Assembly: GCA_963971535.1 (NCBI GenBank) | Contig: OZ020589.1 | Span: forward strand, 52,903,509-52,967,508 | Source of the DNA: Notolepis coatsorum | Taxonomy: Eukaryota; Chordata; Actinopteri; Aulopiformes; Paralepididae | Direction of reading: 5' to 3' | Length of the DNA: 64,000 nucleotides | Shown here: one piece after another, positions 23,088 through 35,110 of the stretch | Position numbering within the stretch: position 1 is the first letter of the stretch | Layout of the letters: each line of letters opens with the position of its first letter | The notes under the pieces: model-generated | What the model was told of the DNA's origin: nothing | Seen by the model: only the letters and a program-made list of their open reading frames with translations | The model's database searches: none | Program-made: the position numbers and the translations under genes

Positions 23088-24562
23088 TGTCGTATATTTC
23101 TAAATAAAAACATGAATAAATGCAAGTAAAATGTACAAGGTAATGATTAGAAAGATAAAATTGGCTATAGTGAAGCTTGAGAGGGAGATCACCCCGCACT
23201 CAGCCAATGCACCGACAATACTTTCAAGTTACAACACGGCAGCTGCTGACTAACCCAGAGGTCAGAAAAGTGACACAGGCTATTTGGAAATCTCTCCTTA
23301 CACAGAGAACTGCCACTAGTTGAGAAAACAATGCAAAGCAATGATATACTAAAAGATTTAGAAATTTCATAAGTTACATGTAGGCATAAACTCTTAGAAA
23401 CTATTAGAATAACTTAGTCACAATAAAGAAAAGAAACTCTTAAAGCTAGAAGGTAAAACTATACCGTATTGGTCAAATGTTCATCAGGAAAATAAGGTGT
23501 TCTATTAAAGAACGGATATATAGGGTTTGTTATCTGGGCACTGTCTGAAAAAGTAGTCTGGTTCTTATCTAGACTATGTAAACCTTTTAGTCACAAGCAT
23601 GATGTTGTATTACTCAGTGAAAAACTACCCTCTCATTAAGTAATGATTAAAGTGTCAGCAGATTCAAACTATGAAAACGGTTGTGTCAGCAGAAGAAATT
23701 GTGTAACATGTGGTCACAGGACACCCTCAGACATGTGTCTGCTGGAATGTGACCAAAAATAAGTGGACGTGAACAGGCAGGCAGGGTCTCCCCCCTCCCT
23801 CTCGCTCTCTGTCTCCCCCTCCCCCTCTCTCTCTCCCCCTGATAAAAAGGGCGAATGGCGACGGACAGAAACAGACACACACCCGGTGACACACACCCGG
23901 TGACACTCAGAGGAGACGGAGAAGGATCCCTGCAGAGCCAAGCCGTGACACAGAGGGACTGAGACCCGATGACAGACGAAATCGCTTCGCATCAGGAGAA
24001 GCGCTGACACACCAGAAAGGACCTGAAGACCCAGAGACATGGGGACAGACGATGACAGAGATCGCATCGCAACTTGAGCGCTGAACCTCCACCGACGGAG
24101 AGAGGATCACCACCCGGAGCTTGAGAGCCGAGCCGGAGACTCAGAGCCACTGACACCCAATGACAGAAGATCGCTTCGCAGCAGGAGATCCTGCCAAGGA
24201 GAGAGATGAAATCAAGCGCTCCTTGCTTGAGCGCTGAGACTGAGGAGACCAGGTTGTCTTGACAACCAGACCAGCGAACCACAAGAGAGGACTCGGTGTT
24301 GGCCATGGACAACCTAAGACAGCGAACAGCACCGAGAGACGACAACAGCCAAATGAAAGAGACGATGTACTGTTTTAATTCCTAAAGCTGTTTTATTAAT
24401 AAACACCGCCGCCCGTTGATTTTGACCATATCGTCAGTTTCCTCTTACTTGAAACCGAACATCTGAAAATACCTAAAACCATGCAGAGGAAAGGGTGAAA
24501 TAGAACACTATACGATCAATGAACTTAGATAAGAGATACATGAATTAAGAAGATACACTTCA
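23088..24562 (+). repeat. 5' LTR of the gag-only element
   Basis: 1475 bp, TGTCGTATATTTC to ATACACTTCA, offset by exactly 9945 bp from the 3' LTR with no length difference. It contains AATAAA near 24399 and a CT-rich stretch with a GATAAAAAGG TATA-like box near 23840. ORFs inside it (for example at 23686-24345) are duplicated in the other LTR and are not genes. Confidence 0.93.
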
Positions 24563-27500
24563 AATGGTGCCATGACCCGTCCTGCATTCGACCAGAACCG
24601 GCTGAACCACAGAGAGGTTCTCTCCCCATCATCGAAGCCCTCTGCGACTGAATGATCGTCCACTTCAGCCAAGGCCAGCGGGACTAGGTAAGTAGTGATG
24701 ATGGTGTTTAAGATTAGTAATGGTCGAAGCAGGCTCGCATTTTGGGGTTGCTATTGCATTAGGTAGAAATGAGTTGTAAATGGACCAGGATAATGTTGGT
24801 GTTGGAGGGGTACCGGGGTCCAGGTTTCACAACCTGGCTCTGGTCTCAGCCACACACCGGCGCTGCACTTAGAGATGTTCAGTTAGGATGCCTATAATTG
24901 GTACAAGGCCAAATGAGGAGAGGAAATAGATGTCTGTATTTAGTATATCAGTTTAGGGGATAGGCTTGGGATTAGGTAAATTATTTGAGGGGACCGGCGT
25001 AGGAGCAGTGGAAAGGAGATTAGTCACAGATAGCGGGAAGTGGGACTGTGCGTGACGTAGTGGTTCATAAGAAGGGTAAAGAGGAGTAGTCAGATCTTAA
25101 AGAGTAGTAAAGAGATAAACCGTGGTGTAGCACAGGGCAGCCTGGTTCCACGAAGAGAAGAGAGAACAGAAAACGGAGTGTAGAGTAGTATAGGATAACC
25201 GTGGTGAAGTTCAGGGATAGCCTGGTTCCGCGAAGAGAAATAGAGAACAGGGAGGTAATTGGTTGCTTTTTTTCCGCGCCATCATTCGCGGACTTCACTC
25301 TTAGAATCGGCACGTATAACAGACGAGTTTAGAAAGACGTTTTCATACAGATCTGTTGTAGTGTGACCCGACGGAATCTGCTTAAAAAATTCGCCTTTGG
25401 TACGGATTTTTGAGAAGGTATTTGGTCGATTTGGGGGTGAGACAGGTAAAAGCTCCCCAAACGGCGCTGAATATGAAGATTGAGAGGCTGAGAAGAGGAA
25501 TGATGGGGGGGGGGAAAGTAACCTTTGGAGATAATGCACTTGTGGGAGAAATGCGTGGGGTAACTGCACAGGGGATTAGAACAATAGGAAGAATATTGTG
25601 TGAAATGAAGCAAGGAAATGCGTTTGGAAGGAATGTGTGCATAAATGAATGGTGTGCTTATGAATGAGACATTAATTTGTTAAGTATATGTGTTTAAATG
25701 GATGGATGTTAGGAGCTCTGAGTAAATGTCAAGGTATTTTTTATATTATTTTGGACCAGGTGGCCAACGCTGCAGCGGGGAGAAACCACACCCCTGTCCT
25801 GCCAGCATTAGCTGAGCGCGACGCGACTAACGTGTGGATGCTGTGTTGCGTTGTCGAGTGAATTGAATGAATGTCATGTGTGATGGAACCTAGGAGATGT
25901 GTAATGTGCGTTGAAATTTTTCAAATCGGGGCTGTAGAAGTTTAAAAGTAATGTAGTAAAGATCAAAGAAAACGGGGATTTTAGAGCTGGTGACGTCATA
26001 GGGAGCGTCGGAGCTTGGGGTGCGTTAGATTTGGAATAACGGGGCTAGATCGGGAGCGTTAGATTTAATATACGGAGCCGGCCGGGGCCAAGCGGGCGAG
26101 CATGCTAGGATGGGGATAATAATATAGGTTCTGTAAACGGGGGCTTAATAGGATTAAAGTTATGTTACGGGGTGTAGCTGGGGTTGTGTAAACGTCGCGA
26201 TGTGTTGTGCCGCTCGAGTCAACAGGACTGGGCCGTTTAGGAGAAGTGATGTTGGATGCTAAGCTAGGCTGGTGCTAGCGGCACTGAGCTAACGAAGCTA
26301 AGATGCTAAGCTACCTGTGCTAACAAAATAGCATGATTGAACTCTCGGGGAATCTCGCGTGTTGCTACTCTTTGCTAGTGCGGGATCTTAGGGAGGCGAT
26401 GGACGGGTACTTCCGGTGTAGAGGGTTCTGGGAATTGTAGTTTTGTGGTTGAGGTAGAACGTCGAGTTGACGTCTTGGGGTGGTTTACGTAATGACGCAC
26501 TTGCGGGGGAGGCGTGGCGCCTCCTACAGGAAGTGGTGAGTGCTGTAGTGCGTTGGTGATGATGAGCGTACGTTCCAGTGGAGGGCGCTGTTGCCTCTCT
26601 TATAGTTTCGCCTTTACAGGGAACGAGGTGCAGTAAACAATAGAGATCAGTTGTGATTATTATAGGTTTTGAAGCGCGGCAATCTGTGGGGATTTGTGGG
26701 TTCTTTTTGTCAGTTTTAACTGTTGTTGATGATGGGTGTGTTTACTGGTTTGATTATGAATCTGTATTTGTTATGGGCCAAGTATGGTTGAAGTGAGAGC
26801 AGCGGCGTTTTGTGATAGGATTGGCGTGAACCCCCCCCCCCCCCTTTTTCCTCTGTCCCTCCCTCCCTCCCTCCCTCTCTCCCTCCCTCCCTCCCTCCCT
26901 CCCTCTCTCCCTCCTTCCCTCCCTCCCTCCCTCTCTCCCCCCTCCCGCCCCCCTCCGCTCCATCCCTGTCTCCCGGCTTAACTTTGTGAGGGGACAGGTG
27001 CACAAAGGGAGTTTTTGTTTAGTATAGATTGCCTGATTGATTGATTGATTGAAAATTTTTATTAACGGATTGTTTAATGGGTACGATACGGTACAGCTCA
27101 ATACACACAATTGTTAAGGGGATGCAGACCGGAGAAAGACTTTCGTCTTGTTTACATCGGGGTCACCCATTTTCAATTCATCATGGGTTTGGAGTATTGG
27201 TTATATTAATATAGTGTTACTTGCTAAAATAGGATTACATAAGGATAGATGGAATATTCATGGTCATTTTTTTGGTCTGATTAAAGTTAAGGTTGATTTA
27301 GACGGTTTTGGTAGTAGTTAATGTTGCATTGTGTGACCCCCCCCCCCCCCCCCCCCTTTCCTCCCCTTAGTCCCTGGATCCCTGTATCCCTCCCTCCTTT
27401 TTTCTTTTCCCTTCCCTGTCTCTCCTTGTATTTCGCCATCCCTAGATTGCGGCGTGTTGTGGGCATTTGGTTGTAGGTTTATTTGTACTGCGTTGGTATT

Positions 27501-29455
27501 ATGTGAGAGAAGTGGGTACCGGATGGGCGTTGGCCTGTCTGGGTGCAGGTGGTGGTAGGATAATTTGTAATATTCTTGGTGTGGTGAAAGCTTGGGGTGT
27601 TTCCGTTCAGGTTCGAAACTGAAGGGAGGACGCTTTGGGCTGTGAGTTGACGGTTCTTTGTATATTCAGAGAACTGGGAGGATATTGCGGTGGCATAGTG
27701 CGGGTGTCCATGAAATTATTAACGTGGCCAGCTGTACTATGTGTCGGTCAGGGTTTTAGTGATCTAAGTTGCTAAAAGTTTATTGTTTTCCCTGATTAGG
27801 TGGTTGGTAGCAGTAGCAACACTGATTAATTTTTATTAAGTGTTGTGGGGGGTAATGGTTGTGTGTAAGGATTAGGGAGGGGATTAGGCACCCCGAACCT
27901 CTAGTCCTTAACAGGCGGCAGTGGGCTCGCAAGAGTCTGGGCGCACGTTAAACACATACTATAGTGCTGGGGAGTTACTGAAGGCCCTCGTGCGTAACGA
28001 GGTATGAAATAACATACCACTGTGGTACCGTCTAGTCGGCCCTGATGTCGCATGTAAGGTAAATGTTGGCACTGGGTGGTACGTGGGCGACAGTCCACAC
28101 CTAGGAGCAGGGCGGTGCACCGGAGGGGGCACAGCTCCTGCCGTGAACAGGCTAGGCTGGCGAAAACGGTCAATATTTCCATGCCCAGAGCAAGCGGGGT
28201 GGGGACAAGACCGTCGGTTTCTAAACTGAGTGGCTGATAGGTACTACGGACAGTCAGCCGCTTGGGGTCCTGACTTGATGACGGACTATGAGGTCGCTAT
28301 CGACTGGGTCGTCAGCCGGTTGGGAGAGCGTTATGGCAGAGACCATAAATGCACCTGGCTCAATGTACAGTCAGGCCACAGTAACCTTACTAGCCGATAC
28401 AGGGTTAGTAGGCGAGTTGTGCTTCTGTGATCAGTGTTTTTGAAAAGAAAATGCTGGGAAGCAGAGGGATGAGGGGTGTCAATTCAGAGGAATCTGGATT
28501 GTCTCTCCTAAGATTGGAAAGGGACCCAGCCTTAAACTGCACCTGAAGGTAAAAAAAAAAGGGGACTTCTTCCGTTCATGTGAGGAGACCTTACCGCCGG
28601 AAGTGGAGACCTGCATCTCTGTTGGGGGAGAGGGGCCGGCGTCGGACAAGCAGTCCTAAGAAAGGAGCTGGTTGTACCGTCGTAGCGGACTGCCTAAACC
28701 TTACGGGGAGAGGTGCATCTAAGTAGGGGAAGGAGTGCATCCGAACGGGAGGAGGGTACTCTTAACTGGAAGGAGGTTAAAAGGGTCAAAGCGGAATGAA
28801 ATTGATGTAGTATGAGAAGTGAAGCGAAAGCGAATAATACATTTAGTCGATACGCTAATCGGGCATTTAAAAGTAAGAAATAAGGTTAGGATGAACAGAT
28901 TCATCAAGCAAAGAGAGATAAGAATCAGATGAAGGACCAGGTTTACAAAGGATTATTAGACAAATGGATAGGAAGGGGATTAATGATTATATTTCCCAGG
29001 AAATCAAAAGGAGAGAGCACACAGGGGATTGGAAAACTCCAGTGTTCCTGTTGAAGGAACGGACAAAAAACAAGATAAGCTGTATCGTTATTTTTTCAAG
29101 CAAATCACACTGTGTCTCTTTAAAATATTAGTATAGTGTTGCCCGACATTTCCAATGCGTAACGAAGAGTGGAAATAATAAGGGAAATGCCACTGTATTA
29201 AGTCTGGATTTCTGCTTTCTTTCTATACAGATGCTCGGCCGGACAGGTGCTCTAACGACTTCCACAACCATCTAGGGAAAACGGTTTTAAAGGCCTTGGT
29301 ATAAGTATGAATGATAAGCCAATTATCAATCCTTGTCTGCACAGTAAAATTTTGACAGTGTGAGTGTTTTAACTCAAGTAAGTAGAAAATAGTGTAAGAC
29401 GGAGAAATTTGTTTTTTCAAACGGTGATTACAAGAGAGTGTTGAAAGTGGAATGA
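24563..29455 (+). other. Long non-coding leader of the gag-only element
   Basis: A tRNA-type primer site starts TGGTGCCATGACCCG three bases after the LTR (24566); the tRNA is not identified. The rest is about 4.9 kb without a recognisable protein, G-rich on the plus strand, with C-runs and (CCCT)n at 26830-26950 and 27338-27356, and SINE-like copy E at 27034-27182. Confidence 0.6.
27034..27182 (-). repeat. SINE-like unit, copy E
   Basis: This is the reverse complement of the same unit: it starts GATGAATTGAAAATGGGTG on the minus strand at 27182 and ends in (TCAA)n at 27034. It is nested in the LTR element, so the unit was mobile at about the age of that element or was carried inside it. Confidence 0.78.
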
Positions 29456-29705
29456 ATGTCGGGTACACAGGAAGTTCACCTTAGTGGAACATTGATAGGA
29501 ACAACTGAAGGTTTAGAAGCAATAACAATAGCAAAAGTAGACACTCTGTCTATGTCAAAGACTGGAAATATCACAATAGAAGTGAAGAAGCCATGGCCAA
29601 AGAGATTCAGGCCTTTACAAAACCTTGTATTTAAGTATAAAAAAGGAGGCTGTTATAGATTGAGAAACAAAAATAAAAAAACAGAAAAGGAGAGCACGAA
29701 AAGCG

Positions 29706-30830
29706 ATGAAAAGAAGTAATGCCGACAATAGCAATAGGCTGACAACCTTTGCAGACACTCCCGTAGAAAGATTGATATCTGAAGTTAATCTGATTGAGTG
29801 GGATGTGATGGAATTTCCTCAGGTGACCAGTACGACAGAGGGACTGGAAATAATGACTTTGATTCCAATACAGGAGGTCTTACAGGAGAGAGAACCAGAG
29901 ACAACGGTTTTACTCCAACCAGAACCGAGCCACACTGGGGTGTCCATTGCAGGCGACTGCAGTTTAACCAAGGGACAGAGAAAGAGACTGAGAAGAGCGG
30001 CATTGTTACAGCAGTCCCACGAAGTCTATTCTGGTCGTACGGCTGGTACAGAGACCAACAGCAGGTATGGAACTATACATGAACAGTTTCTACAGCCCAC
30101 CTGTTTCCCATGTCCAGTCGTCCCTCGAGACCAAAGCCGGGATGAGAGGCGTGGGCCGGTGACGAGGAGCCAGCCAGCGGGGGCCAGGGGGGAGGTAGAG
30201 AGGATGACGTGCCTCTCTCCAGAAAGACAAAGAGCATTCACGGAAGCGTCCGAAAGACATGAGACAGTCCGTAGAAAACTGGTGGAGAAGCAGCTGGCGG
30301 TTGACCAAGTCACACGCGAGAGGGAGGTGCTAGAACAAGAGCTGGCGAAACAGACTGTGATCAGGAGTGAGGTAATTTTGGAAATCATGTTTCGTACTGC
30401 AGAACAAGGACTCAGTGAACAAGAAAAGTCACCTGCCCTGTTACCTGAACAGGGAGCGGAGCAGCGAGGGAATGATGACAGCCGCAGGGGGGGTGAGTTT
30501 CCAGGCCCCTCCCAACAACAAAAGGCCCAAGGTGCGGCGGCTGGGAAGAACAGGTATGTCCCTCTCTCATCCAGACAACAGAACTGGCAGCCCCAAGGAG
30601 GGAATGGACGACAAAGAGGGGGACCGCTTGGATGGCCGGCATCAACTGAGTGCTGGAAATGTGGAGAAATCGGCCATCTCGCTCGATCATGTGGCAAAGG
30701 GTGGCGAGCTCAGCAAGAGTCCAATAGACAGCAAGAGTCCATCAGAACACAGAGTTGCTGGACATGTGGAATGTTGGGACATTTTCAGAAGGGGTGTAAA
30801 GAGGGTGTGTCTGCAAAGGCCATAGGTTGA
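29706..30830 (+). CDS. Gag-like protein with two zinc knuckles (fossil element)
   Basis: 374 codons. The middle part (about residues 160-230) is a charged coiled-coil-like stretch (EKQLAVDQVTREREVLEQEL). The C-terminus carries two CCHC knuckles, CWKCGEIGHLARSC and CWTCGMLGHFQKGC, separated by a Q/S-rich linker. Two CCHC knuckles mark a retroelement nucleocapsid, which binds the RNA genome. A short lysine-rich ORF (29456-29719) lies just before it. No pol motif was found downstream. The capsid region is too diverged for assignment by eye. Confidence 0.75.
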   Translation: MKRSNADNSNRLTTFADTPVERLISEVNLIEWDVMEFPQVTSTTEGLEIMTLIPIQEVLQEREPETTVLLQPEPSHTGVSIAGDCSLTKGQRKRLRRAALLQQSHEVYSGRTAGTETNSRYGTIHEQFLQPTCFPCPVVPRDQSRDERRGPVTRSQPAGARGEVERMTCLSPERQRAFTEASERHETVRRKLVEKQLAVDQVTREREVLEQELAKQTVIRSEVILEIMFRTAEQGLSEQEKSPALLPEQGAEQRGNDDSRRGGEFPGPSQQQKAQGAAAGKNRYVPLSSRQQNWQPQGGNGRQRGGPLGWPASTECWKCGEIGHLARSCGKGWRAQQESNRQQESIRTQSCWTCGMLGHFQKGCKEGVSAKAIG

Positions 30831-31400
30831 ATAAGAACGAGGCAGGAATGCACAAGCGGAGCTAATAGTGCTCGGGAAAATAGAGTTATTAATAAGTTAA
30901 AATGGGAAGAAGGACTGATTGGAACAAAAAATAGAATAAAAAATATATAGGAGCGTTGATACATTAGATTATGAGTGGAAGCGACTAAGATGGATGTGCA
31001 ACTAACAGGGAGAGGTGAGATGACTGACAGATGCATGAGCCAATCGTACTAACAGTTAATTAATAGACAAATCATGGGTTTTCCTTTTTGCTACAGTGTG
31101 TCTGATCAACTCTTGCTGTGGCAGTGAGGAAAACGTAAGGGAGAATGGTATGGTGGACGATTTTTGGTATCTCCCACCTGTGCAGCCTGGCCCGGCTGCA
31201 CAGATTGGAGAGAGAGAGAAAAATGGTCACCGCAATGGCTCTTGTGGTCATGTGAACTCTGAACCAGAAGGTGTCAGAGAAGAGTTAAACAGTTGGGTTT
31301 TAGACAGGAACAATGGAATATATAATATTAGACAGAGTTAGAAACAAAGGACTATTTATAGTAGTGATTACAATACTTGATCAAAGGGTGGTCAAGGTGG

Positions 31401-31437
<37 letters not shown>

Positions 31438-33032
31438 AAGAACAACAACAATATTATTATTTCATTACTTATTTTATTTCTTTTTGGATTTCTAATTTTG
31501 CTGTCTTAGTTTTGCGGGGGTATTTATGCCTCTGGATGATAGTTTAATTCTGTTGGATGGGTGTGTAGCATGTAGGCACTCACAGTTTCTTTTTGTTTAT
31601 TTTAAATTTTCTTTGTTTTTGGTTGACTATATTTTTTTTAGGAACTGGCTGGCTGGGGGGGTTCTCTCGCCGGTCAGGGGTAGCAGGTGGTGGTGACACA
31701 GCGAGACTGGTAGGAGGTCTGATATAATGTGCTGGAAACTGAGAATGGACGGGAGCTGGTTCATGGTTTGTTTTCCGCTCATTAAGGCTCCAGATGTAGA
31801 ATCTGGAGGGTTGTGTCACTTTTTGGGTTATGGTAAGTGTTGGGGGAACATATTTCTCTGTCTATAAGAAAGCTCTGTAGGTTGTTGGTCGCAATTTGGC
31901 CAGTTAGTGTTCATGTAGGGTGCAGACATGTGGATTTGATGATTGACTTATGGAAGACTCTGCACCGGCTTGTTGAAAGCTGGCGGAGTGTGTGTGATGT
32001 GTGTTTAAAGGGACTGTGGTTTGTTGACCATGCACATAGGTTCTGTTGGTGATTGGCCTCGTCTAGAGCTGACTGTCCGGACCGAGGAGCTGTCGGGAAA
32101 CGAGGTATTTGGAAGTGAAATAATGGTTATTCCACTGTCAAGGGTGGAGGTAGTTGTGTTGATCTTGAGATATTGAATCTAGTAAAACAGTACAGCACAA
32201 AAAGAAATGAGACAAAGATGATTTGATTGAATGCTAACGTAAGAAGCTGTGAAATACATAGATAATGAATTGGAGAAAAATGTATTGTCAAAATGCAGAA
32301 CAGTAAAGATGTATCTGTGAAAATAAATGTTTCCAATCTATTGTGTGTTTGTAAATAATAATCCAAAATGCAAAAAGGACAGAGGGAAAATCTTTTCCTT
32401 CTGTGGAAAATCGGAGCAGTACCAGAGACCTGCATACAACGAAGAAGGGGCGGTGGTTAGCACAAGATACAACAAGAAGAAAACGGTCAAAAACGAGTTA
32501 GCAGTAAAGGCCTTAGGAGGTTTAAACAGGGATAACTGACAGGGATGAAAGCAAAGAATAATTGAGGCCTCAGTGGTCTTTTTAAGGAGTAAAAATGATT
32601 TATGTTGCTTGTTTGAATTTCCCTCAAATGTTTAGAGAGTTAATCTTTTAGTGGTGTGATGTATTAATCTTTTCTTGCAGAGTCCATTACACAAAATAGA
32701 CATTTAAGCTAAGTACATGGATAAATATAGTCTTAAACAAAAAGAAGCTGAGAATGGTACGATCATCTCTTTGCATAGAGAGACGGACCTAGACTGGATG
32801 TCATAATAATAACTGATAATGTGTATAAACTGTGAAAGGAGGAAAAGGTAGGTGAAATGATGATTTGGTAACTGTACAGATGGAAAGGGTTTTGTAGTTC
32901 GATTTGGGTAAATTTTGGATTTTTTTGAAAATTTTAGAAAATATTAGCAAAAATTATGAGAATGATTTTAAACATGTTTAATTTAGAATATTAATGTTGT
33001 ATAGGAGGTTATTAAACCCCCTAAGGGTGGAT
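30831..33032 (+). other. 3' interior of the gag-only element, no recognisable gene
   Basis: AT-rich, with a poly-A run at about 31403-31434. No RT, integrase or envelope motif was seen in any frame. The last bases, AAGGGTGGAT, before the 3' LTR are purine-rich and could be the polypurine tract. Confidence 0.6.
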
Positions 33033-34507
33033 TGTCGTATATTTCTAAATAAAAACATGAATAAATGCAAGTAAAATGTACAAGGTAATGATTAGAAAGA
33101 TAAAATTGGCTATAGTGAAGCTTGAGAGGGAGATCACCCCGCACTCAGCCAATGCACCGACAATACTTTCAAGTTACAACACGGCAGCTGCTGACTAACC
33201 CAGAGGTCAGAAAAGTGACACAGGCTATTTGGAAATCTCTCCTTACACAGAGAACTGCCACTAGTTGAGAAAACAATGCAAAGCAATGATATACTAAAAG
33301 ATTTAGAAATTTCATAAGTTACATGTAGGCATAAACTCTTAGAAACTATTAGAATAACTTAGTCACAATAAAGAAAAGAAACTCTTAAAGCTAGAAGGTA
33401 AAACTATACCGTATTGGTCAAATGTTCATCAGGAAAATAAGGTGTTCTATTAAAGAACGGATATATAGGGTTTGTTATCTGGGCACTGTCTGAAAAAGTA
33501 GTCTGGTTCTTATCTAGACTATGTAAACCTTTTAGTCACAAGCATGATGTTGTATTACTCAGTGAAAAACTACCCTCTCATTAAGTAATGATTAAAGTGT
33601 CAGCAGATTCAAACTATGAAAACGGTTGTGTCAGCAGAAGAAATTGTGTAACATGTGGTCACAGGACACCCTCAGACATGTGTCTGCTGGAATGTGACCA
33701 AAAATAAGTGGACGTGAACAGGCAGGCAGGGTCTCCCCCCTCCCTCTCGCTCTCTGTCTCCCCCTCCCCCTCTCTCTCTCCCCCTGATAAAAAGGGCGAA
33801 TGGCGACGGACAGAAACAGACACACACCCGGTGACACACACCCGGTGACACTCAGAGGAGACGGAGAAGGATCCCTGCAGAGCCAAGCCGTGACACAGAG
33901 GGACTGAGACCCGATGACAGACGAAATCGCTTCGCATCAGGAGAAGCGCTGACACACCAGAAAGGACCTGAAGACCCAGAGACATGGGGACAGACGATGA
34001 CAGAGATCGCATCGCAACTTGAGCGCTGAACCTCCACCGACGGAGAGAGGATCACCACCCGGAGCTTGAGAGCCGAGCCGGAGACTCAGAGCCACTGACA
34101 CCCAATGACAGAAGATCGCTTCGCAGCAGGAGATCCTGCCAAGGAGAGAGATGAAATCAAGCGCTCCTTGCTTGAGCGCTGAGACTGAGGAGACCAGGTT
34201 GTCTTGACAACCAGACCAGCGAACCACAAGAGAGGACTCGGTGTTGGCCATGGACAACCTAAGACAGCGAACAGCACCGAGAGACGACAACAGCCAAATG
34301 AAAGAGACGATGTACTGTTTTAATTCCTAAAGCTGTTTTATTAATAAACACCGCCGCCCGTTGATTTTGACCATATCGTCAGTTTCCTCTTACTTGAAAC
34401 CGAACATCTGAAAATACCTAAAACCATGCAGAGGAAAGGGTGAAATAGAACACTATACGATCAATGAACTTAGATAAGAGATACATGAATTAAGAAGATA
34501 CACTTCA
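33033..34507 (+). repeat. 3' LTR of the gag-only element
   Basis: 1475 bp. It appears identical to the 5' LTR: every ORF in it translates to the same peptide at the same offset. Confidence 0.93.
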
Positions 34508-34670
34508 CTGCAAATAAGACAACCGTTATTTTTCATTCATGTTTATTTCACGCTCCACAGCGTAGTGGCCACAGCCTTCCTCCAGTCCAAAACCAGTGAC
34601 GCGCAACAACAGAGCCCATTCCATTTATCCAGATTACCGTAATGGCCGCAGTAGAAGTGAACTTAACATA

Positions 34671-35110
34671 TAGAACACTAGATAGCTTAAGGCGGAGTCA
34701 CCAGCGTCGCTGAACCGCCGCCATCTTGCCCCAGTCAGCCTGTCTGTTACGTTCTATGGTAGCTGTTGGAGGGTGAGTGATCTGCACAGACAAAAATACT
34801 CATAACTCGCTGAAATATTGACGGATTTACAAACGGTTTGGTTTATTACAAGCATTATTAACATGATTCAAGCGGTTTGTAAAAAAAAAAAAAAAAAATT
34901 ATAAGTAGGCCTATGCCTACTTATCATAACTACATCTTTGATGTTTATAGCAAACCAACCCGTTTGAAAATTGGTAAAGAATTGAGCAATCTATGGTTAT
35001 TTAAATAGTACATTTATGTTATCAGCTGAGCTGCCTGGGGCAAGATGGCCGCCCTACGACGACGTCGCTCTCCATTGGCCGGCAGCGCGGGTAAGCTATC
35101 TAGTGTTCTA
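34671..35110. mobile_element. 440-bp MITE with about 80-bp terminal inverted repeats
   Basis: The ends are TAGAACACTAGATAGCTTA and TAAGCTATCTAGTGTTCTA. Further in, GCCATCTTGCCCCAG returns as CTGGGGCAAGATGGC. The flanks are TA on both sides, so a TA-duplicating (Tc1/mariner-like) origin is possible. The copia element inserted exactly at its left tip. It contains a poly-A run near 34880 and has no ORF. Confidence 0.8.

Larger units (their letters stand above)
23088..34507 (+). mobile_element. 11.4-kb gag-only LTR retrotransposon (fossil), inserted in the copia LTR
   Basis: LTRs at 23088-24562 and 33033-34507, each 1475 bp with TG...CA ends, are flanked by CTGC on both sides (23084-23087 and 34508-34511). 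The uninterrupted target is visible in the other copia LTR (TTAAGCTGCAAATAAG at 18490). The interior is about 8.5 kb. A gag-like frame with two CCHC knuckles is the only recognisable protein; no protease, RT, integrase or envelope was seen, so the copy is non-autonomous or heavily deleted. The LTRs look identical, so the insertion is recent. The family (gypsy, BEL or retrovirus-like) is not decided. Confidence 0.9.
18488..34668 (-). mobile_element. Ty1/copia LTR retrotransposon (fossil), split by another LTR element
   Basis: It is a virus-like element in minus orientation. Short LTRs of about 168 bp run TGTTAAG...CTTAACA; one is at 18488-18656, the other is split as 23077-23087 plus 34512-34668. 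The flanks carry TATAG at 18483-18487 and 34669-34673, the 5-bp target duplication expected for copia. The coding order gag, integrase, RT, RNase H defines Ty1/copia. Without the nested insert it is about 4.8 kb. The LTRs differ by only a few percent, so it is fairly young, but it is broken, with roughly three breaks in the coding part. Confidence 0.93.

Noticed and set aside
23686-24345. Several minus-strand ORFs of 63-117 codons, repeated at 33631-34290
   Set aside because: They lie inside the two identical LTRs and show no protein family; duplication comes from the LTRs.
26716-27110. Gly/Arg/Glu-rich minus-strand ORFs
   Set aside because: They come from the (CCCT)n stretch inside the LTR element leader.
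30026-30697. 223-codon minus-strand ORF
   Set aside because: It is antisense to the gag-like frame and shows no recognisable family.
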